The notes under the pieces are model-generated. The model saw only the letters and a list, made by a program, of their open reading frames with translations. It ran no database searches and was not told where the DNA came from. Shown here one piece after another: positions 1-10,046 of a stretch of 64,000 bases of DNA (positions are counted from its first letter, which is position 1; the number at the start of each line of letters is the position of its first letter). Source of the DNA: Rhodospirillaceae bacterium (lineage in GTDB: Bacteria; Pseudomonadota; Alphaproteobacteria; Bin65); NCBI GenBank assembly GCA_009840595.1, contig VXNK01000051.1, positions 1 through 64,000 of the forward strand. The letters run 5' to 3'. The position numbers and the translations under genes are program-made.

Positions 1-92
1 GTCTTGCCGACCTGCGGCGACGCCATTGCCGGGGCCGGGGCCGCCAGAGCGATTGCGGCCGCGGTGGCGAGATATTTCAGGCGCTTCGACAT
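1..92 (-). CDS. Exported protein, N-terminal fragment, probable redoxin (peroxiredoxin/thioredoxin-like)
   Basis: The first 30 codons of a minus-strand gene that leaves the window on the left. It opens at an ATG at 92 preceded by a purine-rich GAAGGGAAGAAGG. The translation starts MSKRLKYLATAAAIALAAPA and reads on to a plausible signal peptidase site (AMA-S), so the product is secreted. The mature start SPQVGK resembles the N-terminus of periplasmic redoxins, but no CxxC is in view. It lies 25 bases downstream of the DsbD-type gene on the same strand, which fits a thiol-redox partner in one operon. Export is seen; the redoxin identity is inferred from context and a short match. Confidence 0.5.
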   Translation of the reverse strand, partial: MSKRLKYLATAAAIALAAPAPAMASPQVGK

Positions 93-117
93 CCTTCTTC
101 CCTTCGATCGATAACGG

Positions 118-2409
118 TTACCGGGGCTCCGGCGGGGCGGCCCGGTCGCGCGGCCCCTCGGCCCGTCTCGTCTCCGCGGCCATGCTGCGGATCGCCGCGA
201 CCGTGCCGCCTTCGGTCAGGATCTGCGGCAGCACCATGGGCTCTTTCGGCGAACCCTCCGGCGGATAGATAACATACAGCGGCACGCCGGAGCGGCCGAA
301 TTTGGCCAGATGTTCGGTGATGACCGGGTCGCGCCGGGTCCAGTCGCCCTTGAGCGTCGCCATGCGCGCCGAATCGACGGCCTTCCGGACGCTTTCGAGC
401 CGCAGCACCACCTGCTCGTTGGCGATGCAGGTGATGCACCAGGCCGCCGTGAAGTTGATGAAGACCGGCCGGCCCTGCGCACGCAGCGCCGCCAGCCGCG
501 CTTCGCTGAACGGTTGCCAGGCGATGCCGGTAACCGCTGCGCCCCCGGAGTCCGCCGCGGCGTTCGGTCCGGGCGTTTCGGCAACCGGCGCGCCGCTTTC
601 GGCAAAGCGCACCATCGCGAGCGCAGCGACGATGGCGGCCGCGGCCAGACCGATCCCGGCGGGCCTCCAGCGCGGCGCGGCGCCTGCGCTGGCCTGCCAG
701 AGCCAGACCGCGAAGGCGATCAGAACGGCCCCGGCGAGCGCGCCGAGCAGCGCGGCGTCGCCGGCCTGCAGGGAGAGAACCCAGATCAGCCAGGCCGCCG
801 TTGCGAACATCGGGAAGGCGAGGAACTGCTTGAACCGGACCATCCACGGCCCCGGCTTCGGGATCAGCCGCAGCAGGGCCGGCGACAGGCTGAGCAGCAG
901 GAACGGCAGGGCGAGGCCGAAGCCGAGCGCCAGCATGACCGCCATGGCGACGGCGGCGGTCTGGCCCAGCGCGAAGCCGACCGCCGCGCCCATGAAGGGC
1001 GCCGTACAGGGCGTGGCCACGATCACCGCGAGCACGCCGGTGAAGAAGGAGCCGGAGAAGCCGGAGCGCCCGGCCAGCGCACCGCCGATCCCGGCGAAGC
1101 GGCCGCCGATCTCGAACAGGCCGGCGAAATTCAGCCCGATCAGCACCATGAGATACGCCATGAGCAGGACGAACACCGGCTCCTGGAGCTGGAAGCCCCA
1201 GCCGGCCGCGGCCCCGGCGCTGCGCACCGCCAGCAGGACCGCGCCGACGACGGCAAAGCTCGCCAGCACGCCGGCGGTGTAGGCCGCGCCGTGCCGCGCC
1301 ATGCCCCGGCCTTCACCCCGACCCGAATTGGCGTGGCGCGCGAAACTCAGCCCCTTGACCGCCAGCACCGGCAGGACGCAGGGCATCAGGTTCAGGATCA
1401 GGCCGCCGAGCAAAGCGAGCAGGACAGCCTCCCAGAAGCCGATGAGCGGCGCCGCGGCGGCCTTCGTCGCCGTCAGCCGGAAGGCCTGGGTCGCGACCAT
1501 GCCGTCGCCGAGCCGCTCCTTGACGACCAGCAGGCCGCCCACGTCCGTTATCGGTTTCGCCGCCTTGCCGCGCTGCGTTTCGAGGGTGAGCGAGCGGTCC
1601 GTCACCGTCAGCTTCTGCGGCGCGGCGTATTTCACGACGCCGTGGCCGTAGGGGTAGAACCAGACGTCCTCGATGACGCCGCGCTTCAAACCTGCCGCTG
1701 CAACATCGAGTCGGAACCCCTTGCCGTCAAAGCGGTATTCTGCGGTCCAGGGAGACGGTTTCGGCAGCGCGGCGCGCGCCTTCTCGAAGATCGGCCCGGC
1801 GCGGAAATCGGCGATCGGCGGGTCGCCGGCGACCGGCAGATCGAGCGTCAGCACCCCCACTTCCGGAATGCAGACCTCTTCGCACACCAGCCATGACACG
1901 CTCGCGTTCAGTGTCGCCGTCTCGCCGGGCCGCGCGTCCTTCGGCACCGAAATCGGCACCATGTGGATCGCCTCGCCGCTGTAGCCGTAGTTGACCAGCG
2001 GGCCGACCGGGATGCGCTTCGGCGGCAGCCAGACGATCCCGCCGGCGGCATAACCCTTCGGCAGATCCCAGTCGATCCGCGTCGCCTCGCCCGAATCGCC
2101 GGCGTTGCGCCAGTAGGTGTGCCACTTCGGGATGATCCTGAAGACGAGGGCGACCCAGGCGGTCGTGCCCGGCCGCAGGGTGACATGCTCGCTGAGCAGT
2201 TCGGCGGTGACGTGCTTGGTCCGGAAAACGCTGTCGGCCGGAGCGTCCTGCTGCACACCGCCCAGCGGCGTCAGGCCCGGCAGGTCGAGGCCGCGCAACG
2301 TCCCCGGCTGCGAGGTCTGCGCAACGGCCTGCCCCACGGCCTGTCCCACGGGCGCAAGTCCCGCGAGAAGCGCAGCGCACAGGGTCCAGCGAAGAAATCT
2401 GCCAATCAT
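118..2409 (-). CDS. dsbD: DsbD/ScsB-type thiol:disulfide interchange protein
   Basis: A 763-residue membrane protein that should pass electrons from cytoplasmic thioredoxin to periplasmic substrates. It has a signal peptide (about 1-30) and a periplasmic beta-rich domain with cysteines C176 and C180 (VCEEVCIPE). A multi-span core holds the two conserved intramembrane cysteines, C344 in LMPCVLPVL and C468 in TPCTAPF. The C-terminal thioredoxin fold carries C658-x-x-C661 (AAWCITC). The full three-module order alpha-beta-gamma is present. The long N-terminal domain is more like ScsB/alphaproteobacterial DsbD than E. coli DsbD. The exported redoxin-like gene follows downstream. Family is firm; specific partners are not shown. 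Confidence 0.9.
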   Translation of the reverse strand: MIGRFLRWTLCAALLAGLAPVGQAVGQAVAQTSQPGTLRGLDLPGLTPLGGVQQDAPADSVFRTKHVTAELLSEHVTLRPGTTAWVALVFRIIPKWHTYWRNAGDSGEATRIDWDLPKGYAAGGIVWLPPKRIPVGPLVNYGYSGEAIHMVPISVPKDARPGETATLNASVSWLVCEEVCIPEVGVLTLDLPVAGDPPIADFRAGPIFEKARAALPKPSPWTAEYRFDGKGFRLDVAAAGLKRGVIEDVWFYPYGHGVVKYAAPQKLTVTDRSLTLETQRGKAAKPITDVGGLLVVKERLGDGMVATQAFRLTATKAAAAPLIGFWEAVLLALLGGLILNLMPCVLPVLAVKGLSFARHANSGRGEGRGMARHGAAYTAGVLASFAVVGAVLLAVRSAGAAAGWGFQLQEPVFVLLMAYLMVLIGLNFAGLFEIGGRFAGIGGALAGRSGFSGSFFTGVLAVIVATPCTAPFMGAAVGFALGQTAAVAMAVMLALGFGLALPFLLLSLSPALLRLIPKPGPWMVRFKQFLAFPMFATAAWLIWVLSLQAGDAALLGALAGAVLIAFAVWLWQASAGAAPRWRPAGIGLAAAAIVAALAMVRFAESGAPVAETPGPNAAADSGGAAVTGIAWQPFSEARLAALRAQGRPVFINFTAAWCITCIANEQVVLRLESVRKAVDSARMATLKGDWTRRDPVITEHLAKFGRSGVPLYVIYPPEGSPKEPMVLPQILTEGGTVAAIRSMAAETRRAEGPRDRAAPPEPR

Positions 2410-2626
2410 TCCGGGGCGTTACCGGTCTGCCCGATCGTGTGCCGCAATATGGGTGGTCCAACGGGGCGAAAACAAGCGGGCGCGGCTTCGCGGACCATCA
2501 CGTTCGCGCCATTGCCGCCCATTCCGCCGCGGCGGCCGGCTACCGGCACTCCGGCCACTGGCAATCGGGCGCGGCGCTGGTGTAAACATCCGGCGACGGT
2601 TCCAGGCAGTTCGGGAGGTAAACGCC

Positions 2627-4270
2627 ATGGCCGGCTCGGTCGCCACCATCATGGATTATCCGCTCACCCTCAATCATCTGCTCGGGCGGATGCGCGAGGT
2701 CTATCCGACGCGCGAGATCGTCTCCCAGCGGCCCGACAAGTCCGTCCTGCGCCAGACCTACGCCGAGATCTGCGACCGGGCGGAAAAGCTGGCCCGGGCG
2801 CTCGTCCAGGCCGGCGTGAAGAAGGGCGACCGGGTGGCGACCCTGGCCTGGAACCACAGCGCGCATCTCGAATGCTATTACGGCATCCCGGCGGCCGGCG
2901 GCGTCATGCACACGCTGAACCTGCGGCTTGGCCCGGCCGACATCGGCTATATCGCGACTCACGCCGAGGACAGGATCGTCATCGTCGACGACGTTCTTTT
3001 GCCCCTTTACGACCAGTTCAAGGACCGGATGCCGGCGCATCGCACCGTCGTCATCCCGTTCGGCGGGCCGGTCCCCGACGGCATGGAGAGCTACGAGGAC
3101 TTCATCGCGACCGGCGACCCGGCAACCGAACTGCCGGAAATCGACGAAACCGACGGCTGCGCCATGTGCTACACCTCCGGCACGACCGGCGACCCCAAGG
3201 GCGTGATCTACTCGCACCGCGGAATGGTGCTCCATTCGATGGTCGGCGCCCAGCCCGACATGCTGAATTTCAGCATGAACGACTGCATCCTGCCGGTCGT
3301 GCCGATGTTCCACGCCAACGCCTGGGGCATCCCCTATGCCGCGACCATGACCGGCGCCAAGCTCGTCTTCCCCGGCCCGCATCTCGATCCCGACAGCCTG
3401 ATCGCCCAGTTCATCGATGAAGAGGTCACCTTCTCCGGCGGCGTGCCGACGGTCTGGCTCGGCATCATCCAGACCATAGAGAAGGACCCGGCGAAATATG
3501 AGGCGCTGCGCGGGCTGCGCACCGTGGTCGGCGGCTCGGCGGCGCCGCCGGCCCTGATCCGGCGCTTCCAGGATTTCGGCATCACCGTGCTCCACGCCTG
3601 GGGCATGACGGAGATGTCGCCGCTCGGCACGGTCGCCAACGTCAAGCCGCACCTCGCGACCCGGGGCGACGAGATCTATTTCGACTACCGCTCGAAGCAG
3701 GGCTACGCCGCGCCCTTCGTCGACCTGCGCCACCGCGACGGCGACGGCAACATCCTGCCCTGGGACGGCGAATCGATGGGCGAACTGGAGGTTCGCGGGC
3801 CGTGGATCGCCAGCAGCTATTTCAACTATCCCGAGGCCGGTGACCGCTGGAGCGACGACGGCTGGTTCCGCACCGGCGATATCGTGACCATGGACAGCGA
3901 AGGCTATGTCCAGATCACCGACCGCTCCAAGGACGTCATCAAGTCCGGCGGCGAATGGATCAGCTCGGTCGACCTGGAGAACGCCATCATGGGCCACCCA
4001 GCGGTCAAGGAGGCCGCGGTGATCGCCCTGCCCCACACGAAATGGGACGAGCGGCCGCTCGCCTGCATCGTGCTCAAGGACGGCGCGTCGCTCACCAAGG
4101 CGGAACTCGACGGCCACCTGCTCAACGACTTCGCCAAATGGCAGCTTCCCGACGACATCGTGGTGATCGACGAGGTGCCCAAGACCTCGACCGGCAAGTT
4201 CCAGAAACTCAGCCTGCGCAACCGCTTCGCCGACTGGCAGTGGGGCGCGGACGCGCGGATGGCGGGCTGA
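2627..4270 (+). CDS. Medium/long-chain fatty-acyl-CoA ligase (AMP-forming)
   Basis: A 547-residue acyl-adenylate-forming enzyme that activates a fatty acid with ATP and CoA. The ANL signatures are intact: the P-loop [11 protein letters not shown] near residue 182, [18 protein letters not shown], and the hinge [16 protein letters not shown]. The C-terminal lysine motif is [10 protein letters not shown]-like ([10 protein letters not shown]). The overall form resembles AlkK/FadD-type ligases. The ATG at 2627 is chosen because GGGAGG lies 9-14 bases upstream and the protein then starts at the family N-terminus. hpt begins 2 bases after the stop, so the two are probably cotranscribed. Chain-length preference cannot be read from sequence. 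Confidence 0.9.
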   Translation: MAGSVATIMDYPLTLNHLLGRMREVYPTREIVSQRPDKSVLRQTYAEICDRAEKLARALVQAGVKKGDRVATLAWNHSAHLECYYGIPAAGGVMHTLNLRLGPADIGYIATHAEDRIVIVDDVLLPLYDQFKDRMPAHRTVVIPFGGPVPDGMESYEDFIATGDPATELPEIDETDGCAMCYTSGTTGDPKGVIYSHRGMVLHSMVGAQPDMLNFSMNDCILPVVPMFHANAWGIPYAATMTGAKLVFPGPHLDPDSLIAQFIDEEVTFSGGVPTVWLGIIQTIEKDPAKYEALRGLRTVVGGSAAPPALIRRFQDFGITVLHAWGMTEMSPLGTVANVKPHLATRGDEIYFDYRSKQGYAAPFVDLRHRDGDGNILPWDGESMGELEVRGPWIASSYFNYPEAGDRWSDDGWFRTGDIVTMDSEGYVQITDRSKDVIKSGGEWISSVDLENAIMGHPAVKEAAVIALPHTKWDERPLACIVLKDGASLTKAELDGHLLNDFAKWQLPDDIVVIDEVPKTSTGKFQKLSLRNRFADWQWGADARMAG

Positions 4271-4272
4271 CC

Positions 4273-4821
4273 GTGGCGGCCTCCGAAGACGGCGCCGGCG
4301 CCCGCCCGACCGCGCTGTTCGCCGCCGGCGACATCTCGAAGCGGATCGAGTCGCTCGCCGGCGACATCGCCCGGGCGATGGGGCCGGACTTCGTCCTGCT
4401 CTGCGTCCTCAACGGCGCCTTCATCTTCACCGCGGACCTCGCTCGCGCCCTGGCGGCGCGCGGCTGCCGGCCGCGCATCGAGTTCGCCAGCTTCAAGAGC
4501 TACGGCAGCTCGACCGAGAGTTCCGGCCGGGTGCGGCTGGTCGGGGAGTTTCCCGGCAACCTGGCCGGCGAACGGGTGCTCCTGGTCGACGACATTCTCG
4601 ATACCGGCCGGACGCTGCTGACCGCGCGCATGATGGTCGAGGATGCCGGGGCGGAAACGGTCGCGACCTGCGTGCTGCTCGACAAGCCGGCGCGCCGCGA
4701 GGCGCCGGTCGAGGCCGACTATGTCGGCTTCGCCATCGACGACGTCTTCGTGGTCGGCTACGGCATCGACTACGCCGAAAAGTTCCGCTACCTGCCGGAC
4801 CTGGCGCACATTTCGGGGTAG
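4273..4821 (+). CDS. hpt: Hypoxanthine (guanine) phosphoribosyltransferase
   Basis: A 182-residue purine salvage enzyme that joins hypoxanthine or guanine to PRPP. The PRPP-binding loop VLLVDDILDTGRTL lies near residues 102-115. The base-binding C-terminal segment (YVGFAIDDVFVVGYGID, then EKFRYLPDL) is complete. The length matches bacterial HPRTs. The start is a GTG 2 bases past the acyl-CoA ligase stop; no ATG in this frame would keep the whole fold, so translational coupling with the ligase is likely. Placement behind a fatty-acid ligase looks incidental. Confidence 0.9.
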   Translation: MAASEDGAGARPTALFAAGDISKRIESLAGDIARAMGPDFVLLCVLNGAFIFTADLARALAARGCRPRIEFASFKSYGSSTESSGRVRLVGEFPGNLAGERVLLVDDILDTGRTLLTARMMVEDAGAETVATCVLLDKPARREAPVEADYVGFAIDDVFVVGYGIDYAEKFRYLPDLAHISG

Positions 4822-4869
4822 CGGCGGGGTTCCCGGCGCGCCGTAGCGACCGCGGAAGACGGCCGGCCG

Positions 4870-5337
4870 CTATCCCTCCGCCGCGGCTTCGACGATCAGC
4901 GTCGTCCCCTCGACATCGACGACCTCGATCCGGGTGCCTGCGGCGAGGTCGTGCCCCTGGGGCCGCACGGCGAACCGCCACACGCCGTCGCCGATCCGGA
5001 CCCGGCCGCGCCCGCCCGAGGTCGCCGCATCCAGCGTGTGCTGCGAGCCGAGCAGGGTCCGCCCGCGCCGGTTGAGCGTCGGGTGGTCGGTCGGCGCCTG
5101 GCGGGCCGAGACGACGCGCCGGCCGACGAAGATCGCCAGCACGGAGAGGACGGCGAACAGGACCGCCTGGATCTCCCAGCTCATCGAGGGGATCGCGGCG
5201 AAGGCGAGGCCGGTCAGGACCGCGGCGATGCCGAGCCACAGGAAAATGACGCCGGGCACCAGAACCTCGACCAGCATGACGAGCACGCCGAAAGCCAGCC
5301 AGTGCCAGTAGGAGAGGCTCTCGGGCCATTCGATCAT
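4870..5337 (-). CDS. NfeD-like membrane protein
   Basis: A 155-residue membrane protein with two to three hydrophobic segments in its first half (about 10-75), then a soluble OB-fold-like C-terminal domain from about residue 90 (GRTLLGSQHTL; GRVRIGDGVWRF; AAGTRIEVVDVEGTTLIVEA). This is the short NfeD1b arrangement without the ClpP-like protease domain. It lies 34 bases downstream of the stomatin-family gene on the same strand, the classic NfeD-stomatin pair. Family knowledge suggests the two form a membrane microdomain or quality-control complex. No catalytic role is expected. Confidence 0.9.
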   Translation of the reverse strand: MIEWPESLSYWHWLAFGVLVMLVEVLVPGVIFLWLGIAAVLTGLAFAAIPSMSWEIQAVLFAVLSVLAIFVGRRVVSARQAPTDHPTLNRRGRTLLGSQHTLDAATSGGRGRVRIGDGVWRFAVRPQGHDLAAGTRIEVVDVEGTTLIVEAAAEG

Positions 5338-5371
5338 CGGTCGTCCTCCCCCGTCTTCCCGAGCCCGCGCG

Positions 5372-6367
5372 CTAGTCCTTGCCGGCCTTGCTGCCGGCCC
5401 CGCTCCTGGACTGCGGCACCGATCCCCCAGCCGGTTTTCCGGACCCGCCGTCGCCGCCGAAAGCCTGGCGCGCGATTTCGGTGAGGCCGCTGACCGCGCC
5501 GATCACGCCGGAGGCTTCGAGCGGCATCAGGATCACCTTCTGGTTGCGCGCGCTGCCGATGGTCTCCAGCGCGCCGACATATTTCTGGGCGACGAAATAG
5601 TTGACCGCCTGGATGTTGCCCTCGCCGATCGCCTTGGAGACCATCTCGGTCGCCCGGGCTTCGGCCTCCGCCTCGCGTTCGCGCGCCTCGGCGTCGCGGA
5701 AGGCGGCTTCCCGGCGCCCCTCGGCGTCGAGGATCTGGGCCTGCTTCTGGCCTTCGGCGCGCAGGATTTCCGACTGGCGGACGCCCTCGGCCTCCAGAAT
5801 CGCCGCCCGCTTCTCCCGTTCCGCCTTCATCTGGCGCGCCATGGCGTCGACCAGTTCTGTGGGCGGCGTGATGTCCTTGATCTCGATGCGCGTGATCTTC
5901 ACGCCCCAGGGCGAGGTCGCCTCGTCGACGACCCGCAGCAGGTCGGCGTTGATCTTGTCGCGCTGGGACAGCAGCTCGTCGAGGTCCATGGAGCCCATGA
6001 CCGTCCGGATATTGGTCATGGTGAGATTGAGGATGGAAATCTCCAGGCGCCGGACTTCGTAGGACGCCTTCACCGCATCGAGCACCTGGTAGAACACCAC
6101 CCCGTCCACCGTCACCATGGCGTTGTCCCGGGTGATGATCTCCTGGGACGGAACGTCCGTGACCTGCTCCATCACGTTCTGGCGCCGGCCGATCCGGTCG
6201 ATCAGCGGCACGATCAGCGCCAGGCCGGGCGACAGGGTGCGCGTATAGCGGCCGAACCGCTCCACGGTGTACTCGAAGCCCTGCGGCACCGTCTTGACGC
6301 CCATGAAGACGAGCGCGATCGCCAGGACGATGACGACGACGACGAAGATCGAGAAGGGATCGAGCAT
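5372..6367 (-). CDS. SPFH/stomatin-family membrane protein (QmcA-like)
   Basis: A 331-residue protein with one N-terminal membrane anchor (about 5-27) followed by a Band 7/SPFH domain ([20 protein letters not shown] onward). A charged coiled coil rich in E, A and R covers about residues 180-255, and a Gly/Ser tail ends the protein. The ATG at 6367 ([10 protein letters not shown]) is preferred: GGGAGC precedes it, and the upstream 65 codons of open frame have no membrane-protein character. It pairs with the downstream NfeD gene. SPFH proteins form large ring scaffolds in the inner membrane, often with FtsH-type proteases. Family certain, precise role unknown. Confidence 0.9.
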   Translation of the reverse strand: MLDPFSIFVVVVIVLAIALVFMGVKTVPQGFEYTVERFGRYTRTLSPGLALIVPLIDRIGRRQNVMEQVTDVPSQEIITRDNAMVTVDGVVFYQVLDAVKASYEVRRLEISILNLTMTNIRTVMGSMDLDELLSQRDKINADLLRVVDEATSPWGVKITRIEIKDITPPTELVDAMARQMKAEREKRAAILEAEGVRQSEILRAEGQKQAQILDAEGRREAAFRDAEAREREAEAEARATEMVSKAIGEGNIQAVNYFVAQKYVGALETIGSARNQKVILMPLEASGVIGAVSGLTEIARQAFGGDGGSGKPAGGSVPQSRSGAGSKAGKD

Positions 6368-6858
6368 GTCAGGAAGCTCCCGATAGCGGCCCGCCTTGCG
6401 CCGGGGACCGCGCCTCTCCGGTGTGCCAGAATATTGTCTGGCCCCCCGCCGATACAATAGCAGCCGGTACGACAGGCGCCCTTCCGGTCGCGGCGGCCGG
6501 GGCAAACGGCCCCTTCCGGAGCGCCCGGACCGGAAACCCCTTGACGGCGGTACTCGGAACATTATATGAACATACGGCGGCGGCGAGCCCTACCTGGCGG
6601 ATCTGGCTGCTGGTGCTGCCGCCGGAGCGGCCGTCCGGGTTTGCAATTCCCTTGAGTGCAAAAAAACAGGGTAGGAAGAACGGTCTGTCCAGGTTAGAAA
6701 AATCCCTCAATCCTTTGTTTTAGCGATATATATCGCAAAATTTCATGTAAAATGAGCGATCGTTAAATAAGGAATAATACCCTATACTCGCTATGGCCGC
6801 CCTCGATACGCAGCCGGATGGACGAGGGAAACAGCCGGCAGGCCGGGCACGGCGGGGT
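6368..6858. other. 491-base intergenic stretch, AT-rich in its right half, no convincing gene
   Basis: The longest stretch without a gene in the window. The left half is GC-rich like its surroundings. From about 6655 to 6790 the sequence becomes conspicuously AT-rich and contains the palindrome listed separately. A 100-codon open frame on the plus strand (6421-6723) has no recognisable domain, no clear ribosome site and poor codon character, so I do not call it. The stretch should contain the promoter of the minus-strand SPFH gene and the 3' end region of the Rieske gene. I see no tRNA, transposon end or clear intrinsic terminator. Confidence 0.6.
6723..6736. promoter_or_regulatory. Perfect 14-bp palindrome, possible operator
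   Basis: GCGATATATATCGC is a perfect inverted repeat without a spacer, flanked by TTTTA and AAAA. It sits in the AT-rich part of the intergenic stretch, about 360 bases upstream of the SPFH start. Its symmetry suits a dimeric DNA-binding protein, but the target gene and protein are unknown. The short stem with no GC-rich core makes an intrinsic terminator unlikely. Confidence 0.3.
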
Positions 6859-7923
6859 TCAGCTCCGCCAGCGCAGGACCGTCTCCGTCACCGGGTTGCG
6901 GAAGTCGCGGTCCTCGGCGCGGGCGGCGGCCAGCTCCTTCTTCAGCGCCATGTACCATTTCGCCGGCGTGTCGGCGTCGGGCAGCAGCATGGCGGCGTCG
7001 GACTTCTTGCGGCCCTCGCGCTGCCGGTTCATCGCCGTGCGGTCCTGGTTCAGGAAGTTGCGCGTCACCGGGACGACCAGCGGCTTGGCCAGCGTCATCA
7101 GCGGGTGCGACCAGTACATGACGTGATGCATCGCCGTGCGGTATTCGGAAACCGGCGTCATCGCCGTCACGCCGACATAGTAGTGCCGCGCGCCCAGGGT
7201 CATGTGCTCGACGCGCACGCCGGGCAGCCGGAAGCTTATCTCCACCGTCTTCTCGCCGCGCAGCAGGCGGATGATGCGGCTGTTGGCGCTCGGCGCGTGG
7301 CGCACCATGGTGAAGCCGAGCTCCGACGGCGCGTAGCGCTTGGCCTTTTCGGTCAGCGTCTTCGACGAGCGCCACCACCAGTTGCGGTGGACGTAGGCGC
7401 CGTGGGCCGGGTCGATCAGGCCGATCACGGCGTCGTCGAAATGGCATTCCAGATCCAGGGTTTCGGCGATGCCGGGCCGGCCGCGCGCCGGGATTTCGGG
7501 CGGCGTCGGCAGGTCTTCGGGCGGAGCGTCCGCCCCGTCGCCCATATAGACCCAGATCAGGTGCTGCGCCTCGCGGCAGGGATAGGATTTGACCCCGATC
7601 CGGTCGAGCCGGACCGAATCGCGGGTGTCCTCGACCAGCGAGGGAATGTTGCGGCACACGCCGTCGGTGCCGAACTGCCAGCCGTGATAGGCGCAGGTCA
7701 CCGTCTCGCCGTCGAACCGGCCGGCCGAGAGCGGCATGGCCCGGTGCGGGCAGATATCGCGCATGGCGAAGACCGCGCCGGCCTTGTCGCGGCCGATCAG
7801 GACCGGCTCGTCCAGCAGCGTCCGGTGCACCGCCGTGCCGCGCCGGAGCCGCGTGCCCGGCATGGCGAGATACCACAGGCCGCGCGGTGCGGCCGGAACG
7901 CCGCCCGCCTGCGCCTCGGCCAT
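6859..7923 (-). CDS. Rieske non-heme iron oxygenase, large (alpha-type) subunit
   Basis: A 354-residue oxygenase with an N-terminal Rieske [2Fe-2S] site, C58-x-H60 (CPHRAMPL) and C77-x2-H80 (CAYHGWQF). A C-terminal catalytic domain carries the mononuclear iron region DPAHGAYVH. The size and single-subunit arrangement resemble vanillate O-demethylase or other ring-hydroxylating/demethylating oxygenases rather than the alpha/beta dioxygenases. It starts 30 bases after the isocitrate dehydrogenase stop on the same strand. No ferredoxin or reductase partner lies beside it, so electrons must come from elsewhere. Substrate unknown. Confidence 0.85.
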   Translation of the reverse strand: MAEAQAGGVPAAPRGLWYLAMPGTRLRRGTAVHRTLLDEPVLIGRDKAGAVFAMRDICPHRAMPLSAGRFDGETVTCAYHGWQFGTDGVCRNIPSLVEDTRDSVRLDRIGVKSYPCREAQHLIWVYMGDGADAPPEDLPTPPEIPARGRPGIAETLDLECHFDDAVIGLIDPAHGAYVHRNWWWRSSKTLTEKAKRYAPSELGFTMVRHAPSANSRIIRLLRGEKTVEISFRLPGVRVEHMTLGARHYYVGVTAMTPVSEYRTAMHHVMYWSHPLMTLAKPLVVPVTRNFLNQDRTAMNRQREGRKKSDAAMLLPDADTPAKWYMALKKELAAARAEDRDFRNPVTETVLRWRS

Positions 7924-7953
7924 CCCGGTCTCCGCTTCCCGACGCGGCCCGGC

Positions 7954-9168
7954 CTAGGCGCCCATCCGCGCCTGCAGGCCCTCGTCCAGTTTCTCGAGGA
8001 AGCCGTTGGTGGTCAGCCATTCCTGATCCGGCCCGATCAGCAGGGCGAGATCCTTGGTCATGTGGCCGCTCTCGACGGTCTCGATGCAGACCTTTTCCAC
8101 CGTCTCGGCAAACTCCGAGACCGCCGGGGTCTCGTCCATCCGCCCGCGGAATTTCAGGCCGCGGGTCCAGGCGAAGATCGAGGCGATCGGGTTGGTCGAG
8201 GTCTCCCTGCCCTGCTGGTGCTGGCGGTAGTGGCGGGTCACGGTGCCGTGCGCCGCCTCGGCCTCCACGGTCTTGCCGTCGGCGGTCATCAGCACCGAAG
8301 TCATCAGGCCGAGCGAGCCGAAGCCCTGGGCCACCGTGTCGGACTGCACGTCGCCGTCGTAATTCTTGCACGCCCAGACGAAGCCGCCGGACCATTTGAG
8401 CGCCTGGGCGACCATGTCGTCGATCAGCCGGTGCTCGTAACCGATGCCGGCTTCCTTGAATTTATCGGCGAACTCGGCCTCGAAGACCTCCTGGAACAGG
8501 TCCTTGAAGCGGCCGTCATAGGCTTTCATGATCGTGTTCTTGGTCGACAGGTAGACGTCGCAGTTCCGGCTCAACCCGTAGTTGAGCGAGGCGCGGGCGA
8601 AGTCGCGGATCGAAGCGTCCAGGTTGTACATCGCCATCGTCACGCCGCCGCCGGGGAAGTCGTAGACCTCGCGCTCGATGGTCGTGCCGTCGTCGCCGTC
8701 GAAGCGGATCGTCAGCTTGCCGCTGCCCGGCACGACGAAATCGGTCGCGCGATACTGGTCGCCGAAGGCGTGGCGGCCGATGATGATCGGCTCGGTCCAG
8801 CCCGGCACCAGGCGCGGCACGTTGCGGCAGATGATCGGCTCGCGGAACACGGTGCCGCCCAGGATGTTGCGGATCGTGCCGTTGGGCGATTTCCACATCT
8901 GCTTGAGGCCGAATTCCTCGACCCTCGCCTCGTCCGGCGTGATGGTGGCGCATTTGACGCCGACGCCGTGCTCCCGGATCGCGTCGGCGGCATCGACGGT
9001 GATCCGGTCGTCGGTCGCGTCGCGCTTCTGGATGCTCAGGTCGTAATAGTGCAGGTCGATATCGAGATAGGGCAGGATCAGCTTGTCCTTGATGAACTGC
9101 CAGATGATCCGGGTCATCTCATCGCCGTCGATCTCGATGACCGGTTTCGCGACCTTGATTTTGCTCAT
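7954..9168 (-). CDS. icd: NADP-dependent isocitrate dehydrogenase
   Basis: A 404-residue TCA-cycle enzyme that converts isocitrate to 2-oxoglutarate and CO2 with NADP. It matches the eukaryotic-like homodimeric IDH subfamily common in Alphaproteobacteria: [20 protein letters not shown] at the start, then [16 protein letters not shown], and the [15 protein letters not shown] segment near the NADP site. Length is the family norm. The ATG at 9168 begins the family N-terminus; the same frame stays open far upstream as a shadow. The gene precedes the Rieske oxygenase by 30 bases. Confidence 0.95.
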   Translation of the reverse strand: MSKIKVAKPVIEIDGDEMTRIIWQFIKDKLILPYLDIDLHYYDLSIQKRDATDDRITVDAADAIREHGVGVKCATITPDEARVEEFGLKQMWKSPNGTIRNILGGTVFREPIICRNVPRLVPGWTEPIIIGRHAFGDQYRATDFVVPGSGKLTIRFDGDDGTTIEREVYDFPGGGVTMAMYNLDASIRDFARASLNYGLSRNCDVYLSTKNTIMKAYDGRFKDLFQEVFEAEFADKFKEAGIGYEHRLIDDMVAQALKWSGGFVWACKNYDGDVQSDTVAQGFGSLGLMTSVLMTADGKTVEAEAAHGTVTRHYRQHQQGRETSTNPIASIFAWTRGLKFRGRMDETPAVSEFAETVEKVCIETVESGHMTKDLALLIGPDQEWLTTNGFLEKLDEGLQARMGA

Positions 9169-9290
9169 GTGCTGGTGTCCGGAAGCGGGGGATTCGGGTT
9201 TATCGGAAGGTTGCGCGGCCGGCGCAAGGATGGCGGTGCCGCACGGTAGCGCGAAGGGGGCGCGCACGGCCGGGCCGGCCGGCCTGCGGT

Positions 9291-9956
9291 TCAGTCCTGC
9301 GGCTCGACCCAGCGCGACCAGGCGGCGCGCGCGCTGCGCTTGTCGCGCAGGCCGCCGGAAATGCGCTCGCCGCCGTCGTTCGGAAACACGAACACGGCGC
9401 CGAGCAGGATCTGTTCGGCCGGGATGCCGAGATGGTCGAACGTGGCGGCGTCGCGCAGATAGCCGCCGCTCGACCAGTAGGTCGTCAGCCCGCGTTCCGT
9501 CGCCGCCAGCAGGAAGGACTGCACGGCCGCGCTCGCCGCCGCGATATGCTCCATATTCGCCATCGTCGGCTCGAACAGGCCGTCGGAGCCGGCCGCGCCC
9601 GCTCCCTCCCCTTCCCTCTCCGGCGGGTTGGGCAGCCAGGTCGCCAGCACCAGGGCCTCGGCGGCTGCCAGCATCTGCGGTACCCGGCCGGGCTTTTCCG
9701 CGCCGGCCAGGACGAAGCCGATCAGGCGCCGGCAGGTCCGGGCGTCGGCGAGATAGAAGCGCCAGGGCTCGATGGTCCGGGTGCCGCGCCAGTGAACCCG
9801 GTGCGCCGGCTTGTGAAACGGCGCCCAGCCGGCCACCGCGATCAGGGATTCGATGGTATCCCGGTCGGTGTCCGGCGCCGCCGGATTGTCGGGATCGAAC
9901 ATGACCTTGGTGGTCTTGCGGGCGGTCAGGATGTCGGCGACGGGAAAGGAAGGCAT
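9291..9956 (-). CDS. Nitroreductase-family protein
   Basis: A 221-residue FMN-dependent oxidoreductase of the nitroreductase fold. An early arginine/threonine FMN-binding segment ([12 protein letters not shown]), the [21 protein letters not shown] region, and a late [14 protein letters not shown] segment match the compact minimal type (YdjA/malonic-semialdehyde-reductase-like). The ATG at 9956 ([10 protein letters not shown]) is preferred over an upstream in-frame start because it matches the family N-terminus, although its ribosome site is weak. It lies 90 bases after the LOG-type gene on the same strand. Natural substrate unknown. Confidence 0.75.
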   Translation of the reverse strand: MPSFPVADILTARKTTKVMFDPDNPAAPDTDRDTIESLIAVAGWAPFHKPAHRVHWRGTRTIEPWRFYLADARTCRRLIGFVLAGAEKPGRVPQMLAAAEALVLATWLPNPPEREGEGAGAAGSDGLFEPTMANMEHIAAASAAVQSFLLAATERGLTTYWSSGGYLRDAATFDHLGIPAEQILLGAVFVFPNDGGERISGGLRDKRSARAAWSRWVEPQD

Positions 9957-10046
9957 GGCGTCTCGGCGATCGGGGGATTCGGAGGAACGTATACCGGCGT
10001 ATATCGGCCTCGGGGCCGGCATTTTCGAGGGACGGTTCGGCGCGGC

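Noticed and set aside
310-1896. A 528-codon plus-strand frame opposite dsbD
   Set aside because: Antisense to a protein with complete catalytic cysteines; no recognisable domain.
6421-6723. A 100-codon plus-strand frame in the gene-free stretch
   Set aside because: No family resemblance, no good ribosome site, and composition not typical of coding sequence here.
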